From Gautieria morchelliformis (lineage: Eukaryota; Basidiomycota; Agaricomycetes; Gomphales; Gomphaceae): 64,000 bases of DNA. Every line of letters starts with the position of its first letter. Within the stretch, counting starts at the first letter, position 1. Shown here piece by piece: positions 1-12,238 of this stretch. The notes beneath the pieces were generated by a model. That model had not been told where the DNA came from and ran no database searches. It worked only from the letters and a program-made list of their open reading frames with translations. The stretch lies in the NCBI GenBank assembly GCA_015179125.1, contig WHVA01000051.1:248001-312000 (forward strand), written 5' to 3'. The position numbers were made by a program, and so were the translations under genes.

Positions 1-250
1 GAATCACCCACGGTCACATGACTATCACATGACTATCACATGACCTCAAAAACAGCTCAAAGTCACCTGATCATCCACAGTCACCTGACAATCACCTGAC
101 CTCAAAGTCACCTGATTATCTACAGTCACCTGACAATCACCTGACCTCAAAGTCACTTGATTATCTACGGTCACCTGACAATCACATGACACAGTCACAT
201 GACCTCAATCCAGCTTGAAGTCACATGACTTTCCTTCGTCACATGATAAT
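1..250. repeat. short tandem repeats built on CACATGAC/CACCTGAC
   Basis: The motif TCACATGAC or TCACCTGAC recurs many times. A longer unit of about 45 bp (beginning GTCACCTGACAATCACCTGA) is repeated roughly two and a half times between about 70 and 190. The array lies in the upstream part of a long LTR whose TATA-like TATAAATAG is near 460. Confidence 0.8.
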
Positions 251-1330
251 CACATGAGCGTGGGAGTTTCTTACATACTCTTAGCTTTACTGTCACAGAG
301 CTGTGACTTTAACCCAATATAGCAATAGAACCTTCCACAGCCTTCCAATAGTTTCCAAACCTTTCCTGAAGCTTCTCTAAGCTTCCACAAGGGTCTTCAC
401 AGTAGTAGAAGCCTCTACAAGGTTCCTAGCAGTAGTTATATAAGCTAGATAGATGCAGTATAAATAGCCTGCAGTTTTAGCAGTGAAGCAATCAATCATC
501 TTTCACCCAAACCGCTCATACCTTGAGTAACTGAAGTGTGACTTCAACACAGCCTTGTACCAAAGTACTGGCTCACTGACTCGGCTACAGTCTAAGATTG
601 CAGCAACTCTGATTGGCTCTGAGAAGTACAAGAGTGCTCTATTTTAATTGCAGCAGGCTCTGAATAATCGCGCTGCAAACAGCAACATTACTAAGAGTAA
701 CTGATTAGTAATCCTGTACCATTAGACGCCACTCTGAGCAGTGATCTAATAGACTTGGTTATTAGTTATTCAATTCACACAATAGTTTATTAACTTAACT
801 CTGAGTTAAGTGGGTTAATAGCCTTTTGAGTAATTGATCTTTCTTGATCAATCAACGCACTGCAGATATTAACCTAACTCAGGGTAAGTGAGTTAATATC
901 CTACGTTTGTTGAGTTGGAAAACTAGAAAAGCCACGAGAATAGTGATATACTTGAACTGAGGAAGAGTTCAAGCGCAGAACTATCTTTTCACGTCTTGGG
1001 GATTATTGTTGTCTTTAATTCACTCGACCCACGGTCCTAAGACTCTAGGTAGCTTTCCCCCTTAAAGTATCTGGACCCTTGGACGCCTATAAACATTCTT
1101 TGACCTCACAAAGTATTGCACAATCTAAGAACTACATGTGTTCAGTTAAATCTCTATTGCTACACTTCCTGTACCAATACTGATTCTGATTGTTCACCGG
1201 AGTATAATTTCTTAATTGGGTTCTCCGTTAAAATAGTTTCGAAGCTTGCGTGTGCTTGTAAAGTCAAATCTCTGATTGAACTTTAGAATTGTGTTTAACA
1301 CCACAGTTTTACGTTTAGTTCAACGGGTTC
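1..1330 (+). mobile_element. long LTR of a Ty3/Gypsy element (cut by window edge)
   Basis: This non-coding stretch has LTR architecture in plus orientation: upstream repeats, a TATA-like box near 460, and a downstream end near 1320 followed by GGGTTCCAAAACACC. The same short motif follows the LTRs of related elements at about 54,340 (plus) and, as GGGTTCTAAAACACC, at about 40,210 (minus). The left end is outside the window. It is a fossil; no intact internal region follows it. Confidence 0.55.
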
Positions 1331-1499
1331 CAAAACACCGATGGTGCAGGTAGCAGCATCGGTCACACAAATTGCCCAGGTAACAGACTGACTGAGGAAG
1401 ACAAATATCCATGAGGGAATGGGTTTTCTCAAGGTGTGTTGAATACTATCTCGCCATACTTTTCTTGACCACTAACCATGTCAAAACATTTGACGAGGC

Positions 1500-4031
1500 T
1501 TTCCTAGCTGCCGCAGAGTTATTAGAGCCCACTCTCTGGCAGACACCAAAATGGAACTCCCGATATAGTATTGTGGACATAGTATAGTACGTCTGCTGCC
1601 TTTATTACTCGGGGTTGGCTTGGCCATGGAGGCGCAAGCCGAAGCCAGCAGGGGTTCCACAGGACTGCCTGGGAGGATAGTTCAGAACCTAATACTGCCC
1701 AGTACCCAGTCAATCAATGGATTGTCCAGTTGTGTCTGAGAACTACTGAAACAGACAAATCAAGGGGGGTGACAAAAAAGTCTACGGAAAGGGTATGACC
1801 ATCAGGGAAATGGATAGGTAGCTCTACAGCTTCAGCAATTACCAAGTTTGTACTACCATCAAATAAACGGAGCAGGATTGGGTCTATGGAATGGGTTCGG
1901 AGAGAATATTTATGGACAAAAACAGATTCTATGAAACAATGGGTAGACGGAATCTACTAGTGCTTTAAAATTTTGGTTCAGGACAAAAGACAAGGACAAA
2001 CTAATTACAAGAGAGTTTGGGGGGAAAAGAGCAGAAGTGTTGATTATTACCTCCTCTAATGCACAAGTTGAGTCAACATGACCCTTAGTTTGCACAGAGG
2101 TCGGAGGGTTGTTGGTTATTTTTTGCACCTGAAGCTGAAGATTCAGCTTTGTTATTGGACGTCTTCCCGTTGGAAGTCGAGGCAGCCCAGGCCAATGTGG
2201 CCTTTTCACATGGTGGCCACTCTGTGCACAGACTAGGCAGAGGTTGTTATCCATGCAATGCTGGTGTTCCTCATGCATGAGTTTGCCATCCTTGCCGAGC
2301 TTATTTACATATTGGGGTTTTTTCTGACCCTCGGACATGTTGTTCCCTTTCAGCTTATCCTTGCCTTTGCCTTGGTTGTTAATGCTGGGATTGGCATTGG
2401 AATTGCTTGAACTTTGACCTTGATGGCGGTTGTTGTTCTGGGGGGCTCAGGTTTGGTTGGACTTGTTGTTTTTGGCCTTGGGTTTGGGTGCAGTGTGGGT
2501 CTCATGAGAGACTTCACTCTGAGGCAATGCTTGACTTTCCAAGTCAATCGAAGGGGGTGGTGTAGGGTTAGGTGGTTGAGAGGGTTGGAAATGATCGAAA
2601 CAATATGGGTCATAGCTGGTGCTAACCCCACTTTCCAATATCTGAATCTCTTGCCCTCATGCACAAAGGGAATATAGTGCATAGGCATGTCAACTTGTCC
2701 TGAGGAAGGGTCGAAGAAGAGTTCATGGGGATCAAGGCTTCCCCAATCCATGCTGTCGGCACTCATCCTGCCAGATTGTCGCCTGGTGTGGACCGGTGAT
2801 GGTGCCCGAATGCTTGGCAACATCTGCATAGGGAATGATGGTGTAGGTGCACGTGTGGGAGTGGCAGTGAAGCACATGGCACTGGAGGTGATGGCTCAAC
2901 TTGGGATATGAAGATGTGATGGTAGTGGTCTGATGAGACGATTGGGGAAAGATTCCGTGTAAGCGCTCAGGGCAGTTGGTGAAATAAACCGGTTCATGGA
3001 CAGGGGGTTGTCATATCAGTGATGGAACGGGGGGTTTTCGGGGTGGTTTGAAACACTTCATGCATGACAGGCCTCAATAGTCGGTGTGATGCAGCTACCT
3101 CAGGCATGGGTGTAAGATCGTGTGATAGGCATATCAAACAACTGCATGCGGAGAGTTCTGATTATATTGTTAAGAATGTAAGTCATGCTTAACACTCAAC
3201 CCAAAGGCCAAGCCGAGGTTCAGGAGCAGAGGGCTTGGCTTCAACTTTGTAGGTCACACCCACTACAGTGTTTCCACCCTAATTTCAGGAAACGGATTCA
3301 GCTTCAAGCCAAGGTTCAGGAACCGCGATCAGACAGAGGAGGGGATGATATGAGGATCTAAGTCAATATCAGAACTGAGGAATTAGTGTACATGACGGAG
3401 GGGTTTGTATATGAATTGCAAGGAACAGAAAGAGGGCATCTATGCCTACATCCAGATAAGAAAGATAAGGGGATGATCATCAGGAATGGAACAGGACTAT
3501 CTAGGAAAGGAAGTCAGGGTGAATGATGAACTGAAGGAAACCCAAGTTAACCTGAGAGGGGTTCCTGAGCGAGATCCAAGGCTGAGGCCTTGGGACCATA
3601 GATGGGAATGGGTCTTAACAGGTAGTTACAATCATGGAAAAAAAAAAAAACAAACAAACAAGAAAGATGATAGGTATTATCCTACAGGGGGATTCAGGAG
3701 ATGGGATTATGCAGACATACATAATGCCCCTTTCAACAGGTAATGTCCCCATGATCGACTGTCTTTTCCCTGCAGACAGTCAGCACAATCGGCCTTTCCC
3801 TTGAGATCTAATGTGCATATACATTTGATCTCCGTGTCCCTTCCAAAGGACAGTCAAATAACTTTGACAGACTATTCTACTCACATCCCATGAGTTCTGA
3901 TGTCTCCATACAGCGCTTGACATGGTTTTTGAGCTCTCAGTGTCAGTGACCTCGTCATAGGGGCTGAAGTTCAAGTAAAGCTTTTCCATGAAAGCACCAT
4001 AATCCGATACCCATACAGGCTCATCAGCAGG
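1500..4031 (-). mobile_element. old Ty3/Gypsy gag relic, left part
   Basis: Minus-strand translations show a Gag-like region ending in a CCHC-type zinc knuckle near 2210-2250 and the beginning of a protease-like segment near 1930-1990. Pro/Thr-rich sequence lies at 2350-2877. The relic is much decayed and lacks recognisable RT or integrase. Its gag is interrupted at 4032-4036 by the chromovirus insertion and resumes at 14642. Confidence 0.55.
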
Positions 4032-4036
4032 GTCGT

Positions 4037-4460
4037 TATAAGGGCAACCTAGGCAGACGCTCTACACTCAAGCGGTGAACTGGCAAAGGGGGATCCAAAG
4101 TGAGATAGAGAACTATATACAGGACATAGACATACCTGGCGAAGGGGGATCCAAAGAGAAAACTCTAAGGAACCCCTTCGCCACCTAACTACAACTATAA
4201 GCAAACTCAGGCATGCTAGCCCAATCACCAAATGCCCGAGTTACATAAGCAATCATGCCAGCGATAACAGGGCTGGACAGATGAGGAAGGAATGATGTCG
4301 GAAGGGGCCGGAACAGGAAGGGAAATAAACGGAACACAAGACAGAAGGATGCTAAAGGCTAGGAGAAGCTCAGCGGCCACCAACAACACGCTGAGATAAT
4401 GCAGTGTGTGATAATGCACAGTGCGATCATGCGCAGTGTGTGATTGGTGTTCCCCTGACA
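4037..4460 (-). repeat. 3' LTR of the chromovirus
   Basis: This 424-bp LTR matches 14180-14641 almost base for base. On the minus strand it begins TGTCAGGGG and is preceded by a polypurine tract (the CCCCCCC run just right of 4460). Confidence 0.92.
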
Positions 4461-5921
4461 TCACCCCCCCTCTAGAATGCGGCGACCCGACGCATGAAGT
4501 CCCACTGGTGGAACAGGGATGCGATTCTGAAAGGTGACAGCCTCCAAGGAGCAAATGCGACGAGGGGCACCTGGATGTGAACGGTAGAAGTCGGCAATGA
4601 GGTCAGGAGCTTGGACATCGCCCTCATTTTCCCAAGAATTCTCTTCATAGCCATACCCCTTCCACTTGATGAGGAACTGGAGGCGATTTGCTTGCATGTG
4701 ACTGTCTAACACCTGTTCAACTTCAAAGTGCTCATCGCCCTCTCTAAGGATGGGTGGAGGTGGTGGGGATGGTCGCCGACCCTTGGATCGGATGGAGCAG
4801 GAGTGAGCTTAATGACGGGGAAAACAGGGTGGAGGCGACTTAGAGACCTTGGGAGGCAGAGACGGTAGGCTTGTGACCCAACTTGGCATTCAACAACATA
4901 GGGGCCAAGTCCCCGATGAGCTAGCTTTTTCGAAGGACAGGTGGTGTGTATATCGCTTGCATCGAGGTAAACCTTGTCACCCAGAGAAAATGTAGGTGCT
5001 GGTTCATGTCGGCGATTATAGTATGTCGCCATGTCCCCTTCGACTTTGCCAGTGCCGACTTCGCTTCTGACAGTGACTCCTCCATGCGTTCCTTGAATTC
5101 ATTGACAGACTCAAGGTTTGATGGGGGTTGATGTGGTTCAAGGCCCATTCGTGGGTGCCGCCCAGTGTCCAGCATGAAGGGCGATTGACGAGTGGAAGCA
5201 TGCACATGGTTGTTGTACTGGAACTCAGCCATGGGCAGAAGGTCATCCCAGTCGTCTTGTCGCTCATTGACAAAGAGTTGAAGGTACTGCTCTAGCTCTT
5301 TATTGAGTCGCTCCGTCTGCCCGTCAGTCTGCGGGTGGTACACTGTGGAGGCTGCGATGCGAATTCCCAGCAGGCGATAAAGCTCGCAAGTGAATTCGCG
5401 CACGAACTGGACCCCACGATCTGACACCACTGTTCGTGGGAGGCCATGCAGCTTCCAGACATGGTGTAGGAAAAGTCGTGCTGCTCTGGCTGCAGTGATC
5501 GTGGTGTTGGTGGGGATGAAGTGTGCCCGCTTGGAGACCGAGTCCACTACATTCATCACAGCATCGTAGCCATGTGCATCAGGCAGTTCCACAATGAAGT
5601 CAACACTGATCATGTCCAGCGAGCTTCAGGGACGTGGATGGAGTTCACCGAGGGGTGGCTGCCTTCATGCCTTTGTTCGCAGGCATAAATCGCACGTTGT
5701 GGAGTACTCGCCAATATACCGCGACATGTGGGGCCACCAGTAATTTCACGAGACAAGTTCAAGGGTCTTTCATCGCCCAGGATGACCAGCGACCCGCGAA
5801 TCATGGTGCTGGGTGACAATTCGTCGCCTGAGGTCCTGGACATCTGGAATGTAAACTTTACCTCGGAATGTGAGCAGCCCATCCATCTCAGCCCACTCTG
5901 CAGACACCAGCGATTTCCCAC
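4461..5921 (-). pseudogene. chromovirus integrase and chromodomain region
   Basis: The region contains the integrase core (VVSDRGVQF, YHPQTDGQTER), a GPY-type C-terminal segment (GLGPYVVE) at about 4706-5032, and a chromodomain (FLIKWKGY, ENSWE) at about 4600-4690. Chromodomains of this family target insertion to modified chromatin. Fossil part of the element at 4037-14641. Confidence 0.9.
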
Positions 5922-7600
5922 CAGACTCTTGCAGCTTCTTTACCGCCCCTGCGACCTTGTCCTCCAGTGACCCATCCCCAAATGCCTTCTTCACGTCGCG
6001 AACAATCCCACGTTCTTCCCCCACCAGGGTGAGCCCCTCCAGGGCGCGAACAATGAACAGCTCTGGGCATAGGAGTGTCAAATCGCTGTTGTCACCTGAT
6101 CCTGACCCATGGTCTGAGCGCCGCGACAGTGCATCTGACTTGCCCATCGTGACACCAGGCCAATGGTGAAGCTCGAAATCGAAACGTGACAAGTAGAGAG
6201 ACCATCTAGCCTGCCTGCAATTAAGCTTCTTTGCAGTGCGAAAATACTCCAGGTTCTTGTGGTCTGTCCAGATCTCAATGCGATGCTTAGTGCCTTCAAG
6301 GAAATGTCGCCATTCCTCTAAGGCGCGAATAATAGCCAGCATCTCCTTGTCATGAATCTCATAATTTTGCTCCACAGGAGTGAGACTCTTTGAGTAAAAC
6401 GCAATGGGATGCCATTTGTCATCATCTGGAGATCGCTGGGACAGGACTGCACCAGTGGCGACATCTGAACTGTCAGCCTCCACCCGGTATGGTTGATTGT
6501 CATCTGCAAAGTGCAGGATCAGCATTGATGTGAATCGCAGCTTCAGCCCATCAAATGCCTGCTGTTCGCGATCACCCCATGACCATTGTACATCCTTCTT
6601 GGTGAGCTCGAACAGGGGTCGCGCATGATGTGAGAAGCCCTCGACAAACCAGCAATAAAAGTTGGCAAATCCCAGGAAGGCCTGCACCTCCTTGCGATTT
6701 GCTGGGGTTGGCCAGTCCATGACACCTGCGACCTTGATGGGGTCCATCTCCACCTTGCCATGTGACACAATGAGCTCAAGGTACTCAATCTTTGTTCACT
6801 CAAATTCACATTTCTCAGGGCAAAGATAGAGCTTGTGCTGCCGTAGGCGCTCAAGGACTATTCGCAGAAGTCGGCGATGCTCCTCAAGGGTGTCGGTGAA
6901 GATCAGGATGTCATCCAGGTACACACACACATGCCCTTCCATGATGAGGTCTTGGAAGATGTCATTCATCATGGTCTGGAATGTTGCAGGGCTGTTTGTG
7001 AGTCCAAAGAACATGACGAGGGGTTCAAAGAGGCCGCAATTAGTGCAGAATGCAGCCTTCCACTCATCGCCATCCTTTATTCACACATTATTAAAGCCCC
7101 ATCGCACATCTAGCTTGGTGAAGTATTTTGCTCCACGAAGCTGTGCAATGAGCTCAGAAATGATGGAAAGGGGGTAGCGGTTCTTCACTGTCATGGCATT
7201 GAGCACGCGATAATCCTGGACCAGGTGCAGCAATCCATCCTTCTTCTTGATGAAGAACACTGGGCTGGCCATAGGCGATTTCGAGGGTGAATGCGGCCAG
7301 TGCGCAGGTTCTCCTGCAGGAACTCATCCAGCTGCAACTGTTCACTGGGGGCAAGTGGGTAAAGCTTGCATGCAAATGGCTTGGCTCCTGGCTCAAGCTC
7401 AATTGCGTGGTCCCATGTCCTGCATTCAGGAAGTGAATCAAAGGACTCTTTAAAAAAGACATCCTCAAAGTCACGGAGGTAAGGAGGGATGAGTTCCTTT
7501 TCTGCTGGGGGTACACTGCGAAGGGCCTTCTCAGCTAGCTGCTGTGAAGTGGTTGTGGTGGCTGCGATAATGGGTACAGGTACATTGGGCGTGGACACAG
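5922..7600 (-). pseudogene. chromovirus reverse transcriptase and RNase H region
   Basis: Minus-strand translation shows RT motifs (FFGLTNSPATFQ, VYLDDILIF) near 6880-7010 and RNase H motifs (TDHKNLEYF) near 6240-6270. Pre-RT sequence lies at 7191-7598. Fossil part of the element at 4037-14641; broken. Confidence 0.92.
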
Positions 7601-7651
7601 TCGCAAACAGGCGGTCACCTGGCTCCAGAAGGGGCTCAACATCACCTGGCT

Positions 7652-8186
7652 TGTTGTGAAACCCGAGACGCGCCGGCCGCTCAGGACCGGCCCAAGCGCG
7701 TACATGCGCTGCGTTCCCCCTTGTACGCTTCCCGTTCTCGTCCGACTCTCACCCCACGACTCGGATCAATTTCCCCACTCCATTCCCATGACCATCACCC
7801 GATCCAGCGTATGTACATGTACAATTAGGTATACAACTACCCCATGATCTGACTCCACTCCAGGCATAACCCCGGAGATCGATCCCCACACCATCTCCCA
7901 TCTGATCTCCCATGTACATTCCTTAGTACTCCACACCGAGCTACATATCTCCCAGTTAGCAGTGTCCCATCCAGTATATAGCTGTTACCTTTGTATGCTC
8001 AAAAACTAGACAATCATAATTGCCCACTTCCGCGCTACTCTCAGCTTCAGTCCCTCGCCGCTCCAGCCTAGGAGACATAGGCTACAGAACCATTTGTACA
8101 CTACAATATAGTAGTATAGTTCCATCGAGTCTCGTTCCGAGTGCATCGCCACTCCCTGCCCAGACCACTAAACAGTTTTCACTAGA
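7652..8186 (+). repeat. Copia 5' LTR
   Basis: Begins TGTTGTGAAACCC and ends TTTTCACTAGA. About 98 percent identical by eye to 11698-12233. Confidence 0.9.
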
Positions 8187-8209
8187 GATTAAAAGTCTCA
8201 GACTTACCG

Positions 8210-9771
8210 ATGGCTCAAGTCATCACTGCCGCACCCCATCCCAAACACGACATCCACAAGTTCTGGGACATCAGGCCCAAGCTGGGGCGAGACAACTGGG
8301 TCTCCTGGAAGCGCGAGTTGTTAGCCATGGCGAGAGATCACGGACTCTATGCTAACATCACTGACACCGACCTTATGCCATCCGCCGCCAACCAGATAAT
8401 CATCATGACCAACAACATTCCCCACATAGGAACGACCCCACTCTCACAACTCACCGCCAAGTGGAGCCACAGAAACGACACCGCATACAACCAGGTGATG
8501 CTATGCATATCCCCCAAGCTGCAGACCGCCATCGACGACACCGACGTCGCAAGTGAGGCGTGGAAGGTGCTGATCAAGAGGTTCGAGTCTACTGACCCGA
8601 GCAAGATCAGCATCGTCAGGACAAAGTACAACAATAACCATATGCTCGAGGGACAGTCAGTCGTCTCGTACCTGACCACAATGAAAGAGTTCAGGAGTCA
8701 GCTGAAGAAGATGGGTGAGATAGTAGCAGACTCCACTCACGCACCACCATCCTCCGTAACGTGCCTGAATCATGGAGACCGATCTCCCAGACCATCAGGA
8801 TGATCACTCGCGACCCTGAAGTGATCGAGGAGAGGCTCGAGGCTCACGAAGCTGACCTGAATGCGCTGGAGATATCCAGCCAGGCTGCCACGGCATTTAT
8901 TGCTCAATATAGATCAACCACCCTGCTAACCACATAAACGATCACCCAGCTTTCCAGAACTCATACCAGAACACGTACCCAGGACGCTTCAATCACCCGC
9001 AATGTGGTAACGCTTCAAGGCCCACTCAGGGAATGCCTTACCAGTGTAACAACTGTGGAAGGCTGGGCCACTCGGCCTCACGCTGTTTCTCTCCAGGGGG
9101 TGGTTTGTCTGGGCAAACACCCTGGAGACCGAATCAAGGACAGTCTAACTCACATGTTCAGACCCCCCTAAATTGTACCATCCCCTCACCAGTCGTCCAA
9201 CAGCAGACCCTGCAGCCCGGCACACCCGCACAGGACACAGTGGCACAGCTGGCCGGACAAACGAAGGATATAATCATGATGGCTCGCCCCACCGAGGTCG
9301 CCAGTCCAGAACCGAGCAGCACCATTCTGTCAACAGAACTGTCAGCACCATCAGCCGTACATGACAGAACCCACATATGGCTAGTCGATTCAGCGGCATC
9401 GAGTCACCTTTGCGGAAACATCGACCTTTTTGAGGAGATTCACTCTATCCCTACAGTCTCTGTTGATACGGCCAGTGGAGCGTCCTTTAAAGCGAATCAG
9501 ATGGGTACTATCCGCATTACAATCCAGAACCATACATACCTGCTGCCACCACTCGCACTGACCCTACAGAACGTCCTCTTCGTCCCCAAACTCAATGCCA
9601 ACCTTCTCTCAGTCGGGAGAATGACTACGGCCAAGGTTGACGTACTCTTTAGTCACACTGGCACCTCACTGTTGATGGACGACGAAGTCATCGCTAAGGG
9701 GACAAAAATCAACAACTTGTTCGCATACTTAGCTCAATCCTCACCAAAGCCTGAGACGAAACCGACGATCC
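8210..9771 (+). pseudogene. Copia Gag / zinc knuckle / protease region
   Basis: The ATG at 8210 follows the 5' LTR closely. The early part is a Copia-type Gag (motif DNWVSWKREL). A CCHC knuckle lies near 9040-9080 and an aspartic protease near 9375-9430. The region is interrupted by the solo LTR at 9772. Fossil. Confidence 0.85.
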
Positions 9772-10803
9772 TGTCAAGATTGGTTTTTAGGCGTTAATAT
9801 CGTGTATTAGTGAACACAGCAAATGCCCGAATAACTTGTGCGAATAAGTATGCCGTTCGGCGAATAGATGAACCGATGAATGTTCACAAGGTAAGAGGGT
9901 TGCCCGAACAGGGCTCACCCTATCTACAGTCGTAGCGAAATAGCCCGTGGAACTTGACGATGTAACGTGCAAGGTCTCACAGAAGGGCTGTCTAAGTTGT
10001 GACAATCCCTTCGCTGGTGAAGGTGCTCCTTCGGAGCCCTTCGCCAACAGCACAGAAAATGGTTCGAAGGCTAAGGTAACGAAGATGAAGTATGTGAACT
10101 CACCAGTGATGCCTAAGTCCTCTGCTGGTCGAAGATAGAAATCTCCAAGAGAAGGCTCAAGACGATGATCACAGCGAGGTCAAGTTTGCACAAGATGGAC
10201 GACGTATGATAATTGAACTGGAGAATATACATGCGAATGTAAACTACTTATATCGAATGCTCGCAAGGTATTAGCGAATAGGAAAGAGGCCGTCGTGAGT
10301 TAGGGCCGGATAGGGGTGTGCAGTCATGATACTAAGTAGATGGAATAAACATACAATAGAGTGAGGGGAGAATGCAAACATGAAACGATGGAGAGTAAAA
10401 GGGGGCGAAGGCACTTATGGACAAAACTATGTCTTGGGACCTGCATACATGCTACCCTGCACGGACTCTTCGTTTACTGGGTTCATCCTGCACAACCTAT
10501 GGAAAGGATGTCCTGCGAACACACTGTGGCCATATGAACACCCAATGGGGTTGGATTAAGAAGGTGATGGGGTTAATGATGAACCATCATGCCGGGTGAA
10601 TGGTATTGATCATATTTGATGGCATGCCTGCTGGCGAAATGCGCGAGCAGCAAATAGCGGTTCAGAGAATGGGGCGAACAGCGGGTAGAGTGGACGTAGA
10701 GGGGGAGTGGTCGGTGGGTGCGGGGAACTCTGGCGAAGATGCTAGGGAGTGACGAGGGGGAACATAGAGGTAGCGTGGTAGGAGAAATAAACCAGTCATG
10801 ACA
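9772..10803 (+). mobile_element. solo LTR, family S, copy 1
   Basis: 1032 bp beginning TGTCAAGATTGG and ending GTCATGACA, flanked by a perfect GATCC duplication (9767-9771, 10804-10808). It has no coding capacity. Four other copies in the window share both ends (46430, 49003, 49963, 55106). TG...CA ends, a 5-bp TSD and a length near 1 kb indicate an LTR left after recombination between the two ends. Confidence 0.93.
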
Positions 10804-11697
10804 GATCCATCCAAAATATACATCGGACATCGAGCCTTCAACTGCAATCGCTAACGATGAGCCGATGAGCAAGAGGAGAAGAGGAGTAAGGAGACGATGA
10901 ATGAGCGCATGGATGTGCCCAACGTGGAACAAGGAGAGGAGCATGCTGACGCGCTTGACAGAGGACAGAAGGAGAAGCACACGGATGTGCCCGATGACGG
11001 AAAGGGCGAGGAAGGAGTAGCCGAAGAACAGGACGGGGCAGGAGAGTCGAGAATTAGCGAGGAGAAGGTAAAGGATGAAGAAGACACACCGAGGAATTTT
11101 TCGAAGGGACCAGGGATTGATCCCTTGAACGCAGAATGTGGAAGAGGGGAGAGTCACGCGGTGTTACTCGCAGAAACAGCGGCGAGGGCACAGGAGAAGA
11201 GAGAGACTGAGGAGAGGGAGACGGTGTTTGCGGCATTGGTGAAGGACGAGCTGGACGGCCACAAAGAGGGAACGAGAACGGGGAATGCAGAGAATTGGAG
11301 GCAAGCGCATCGAGACAAGTACGAGGCACTGACACACCCGTGGAACCTAATCAGATGGCCCGATACACGTACAATTGGCACCAGACGCAGCTTTCGAGTC
11401 GATCGAGATAATCCTGGACATCTCAATGAGTTCCAATCGGGATTTGCTGCTCAAAATCACTCACAGATGACAGAAATCGACGGCTACTCACTAACGATCC
11501 AACACTCCCTCATTTCAACTATCATCGACAATCCGTCAGCCATTGAATCCCTAGGCGACAGTAACACCACAGACAACGAGGACTCACAAGACACTGCAAC
11601 GACCAAGGACCCCGCTGACCCTTCACAAAGCCGCTGGCAATATGCAAGCGTCTCCATGTCCCACAGATCCCAGGGACACGTCGAGCTTGAGGGGGTG
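10804..11697 (+). pseudogene. Copia distal internal region (remnant)
   Basis: Highly charged sequence is followed by a degenerate stretch resembling the region just before and at the start of Copia RT. A G-rich tract stands directly before the 3' LTR at 11698. No integrase or RNase H core is recognisable. Fossil. Confidence 0.6.
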
Positions 11698-12233
11698 TGT
11701 TGTGAAACCCGAGACGCGCCGGCCGCTCGGGACCGGCCCAAGCGTGTACATGCGCTGCATTCCCCCTTGTACGCTTCCCGTTCTCATCTGACTCTCACCC
11801 CACGACTCAGATCAATTTCCCCACTCCATTCCCATGACCATCACCCGATCCAGCATATGTACATGTACAATTAGGTATACAACTACCCCATGATCTGACT
11901 CCACTCCAGGCATAACCCTGGAGATCGATCCCCACACCATCTCCCATCTGATCCCCCATGTACATTCCTTAGTACTCCACACCGAGCTACATATCTCCCA
12001 GTTAGCAGTGTCCCATCCAGTATATAGCTGTTACCTTTGTATGCTCAAAAAACTAGACAATCATAATTGCCCACTTCCGCGCTACTCTCAGCTTCAGTCC
12101 CTCGCCGCTCCAGCCTAGGAGACATAGGCTACAGAACCATTTGTACACTACAATATAGTAGTATAGTTCCATCGAGTCTCGTTCCAAGTGCATCGCCACT
12201 CCCTGCCCAGACCACTAAATATTTTTCACTAGA
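11698..12233 (+). repeat. Copia 3' LTR
   Basis: 536-bp direct repeat of 7652-8186, preceded by the polypurine-like GAGGGGG and followed by the TGGCT duplication. Confidence 0.9.
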
Positions 12234-12238
12234 TGGCT

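Larger units (their letters stand above)
7652..12233 (+). mobile_element. Ty1/Copia element, internally deleted, nested in the chromovirus
   Basis: Two direct LTRs of 535-536 bp (7652-8186, 11698-12233) enclose an internal region. TGGCT is duplicated just outside (7647-7651, 12234-12238). The internal region has a Copia-type Gag, a zinc knuckle (CNNCGRLGHSASRC), a protease start (WLVDSAASSH) and a decayed remnant resembling the start of RT. Integrase and most of RT are absent, so it is non-autonomous. The LTRs differ at about a dozen positions (roughly 2 percent), mostly transitions. A solo LTR sits in it at 9772-10803. Confidence 0.92.

Noticed and set aside
3641-3665. A-rich run (A10 followed by CAAACAAACAAG) as a retroposon tail
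   Set aside because: Short, no adjacent LINE/SINE body or target duplication.
10573-11157. 194-codon minus-strand frame
   Set aside because: Spans the junction of solo LTR and Copia sequence on the opposite strand; not a gene.
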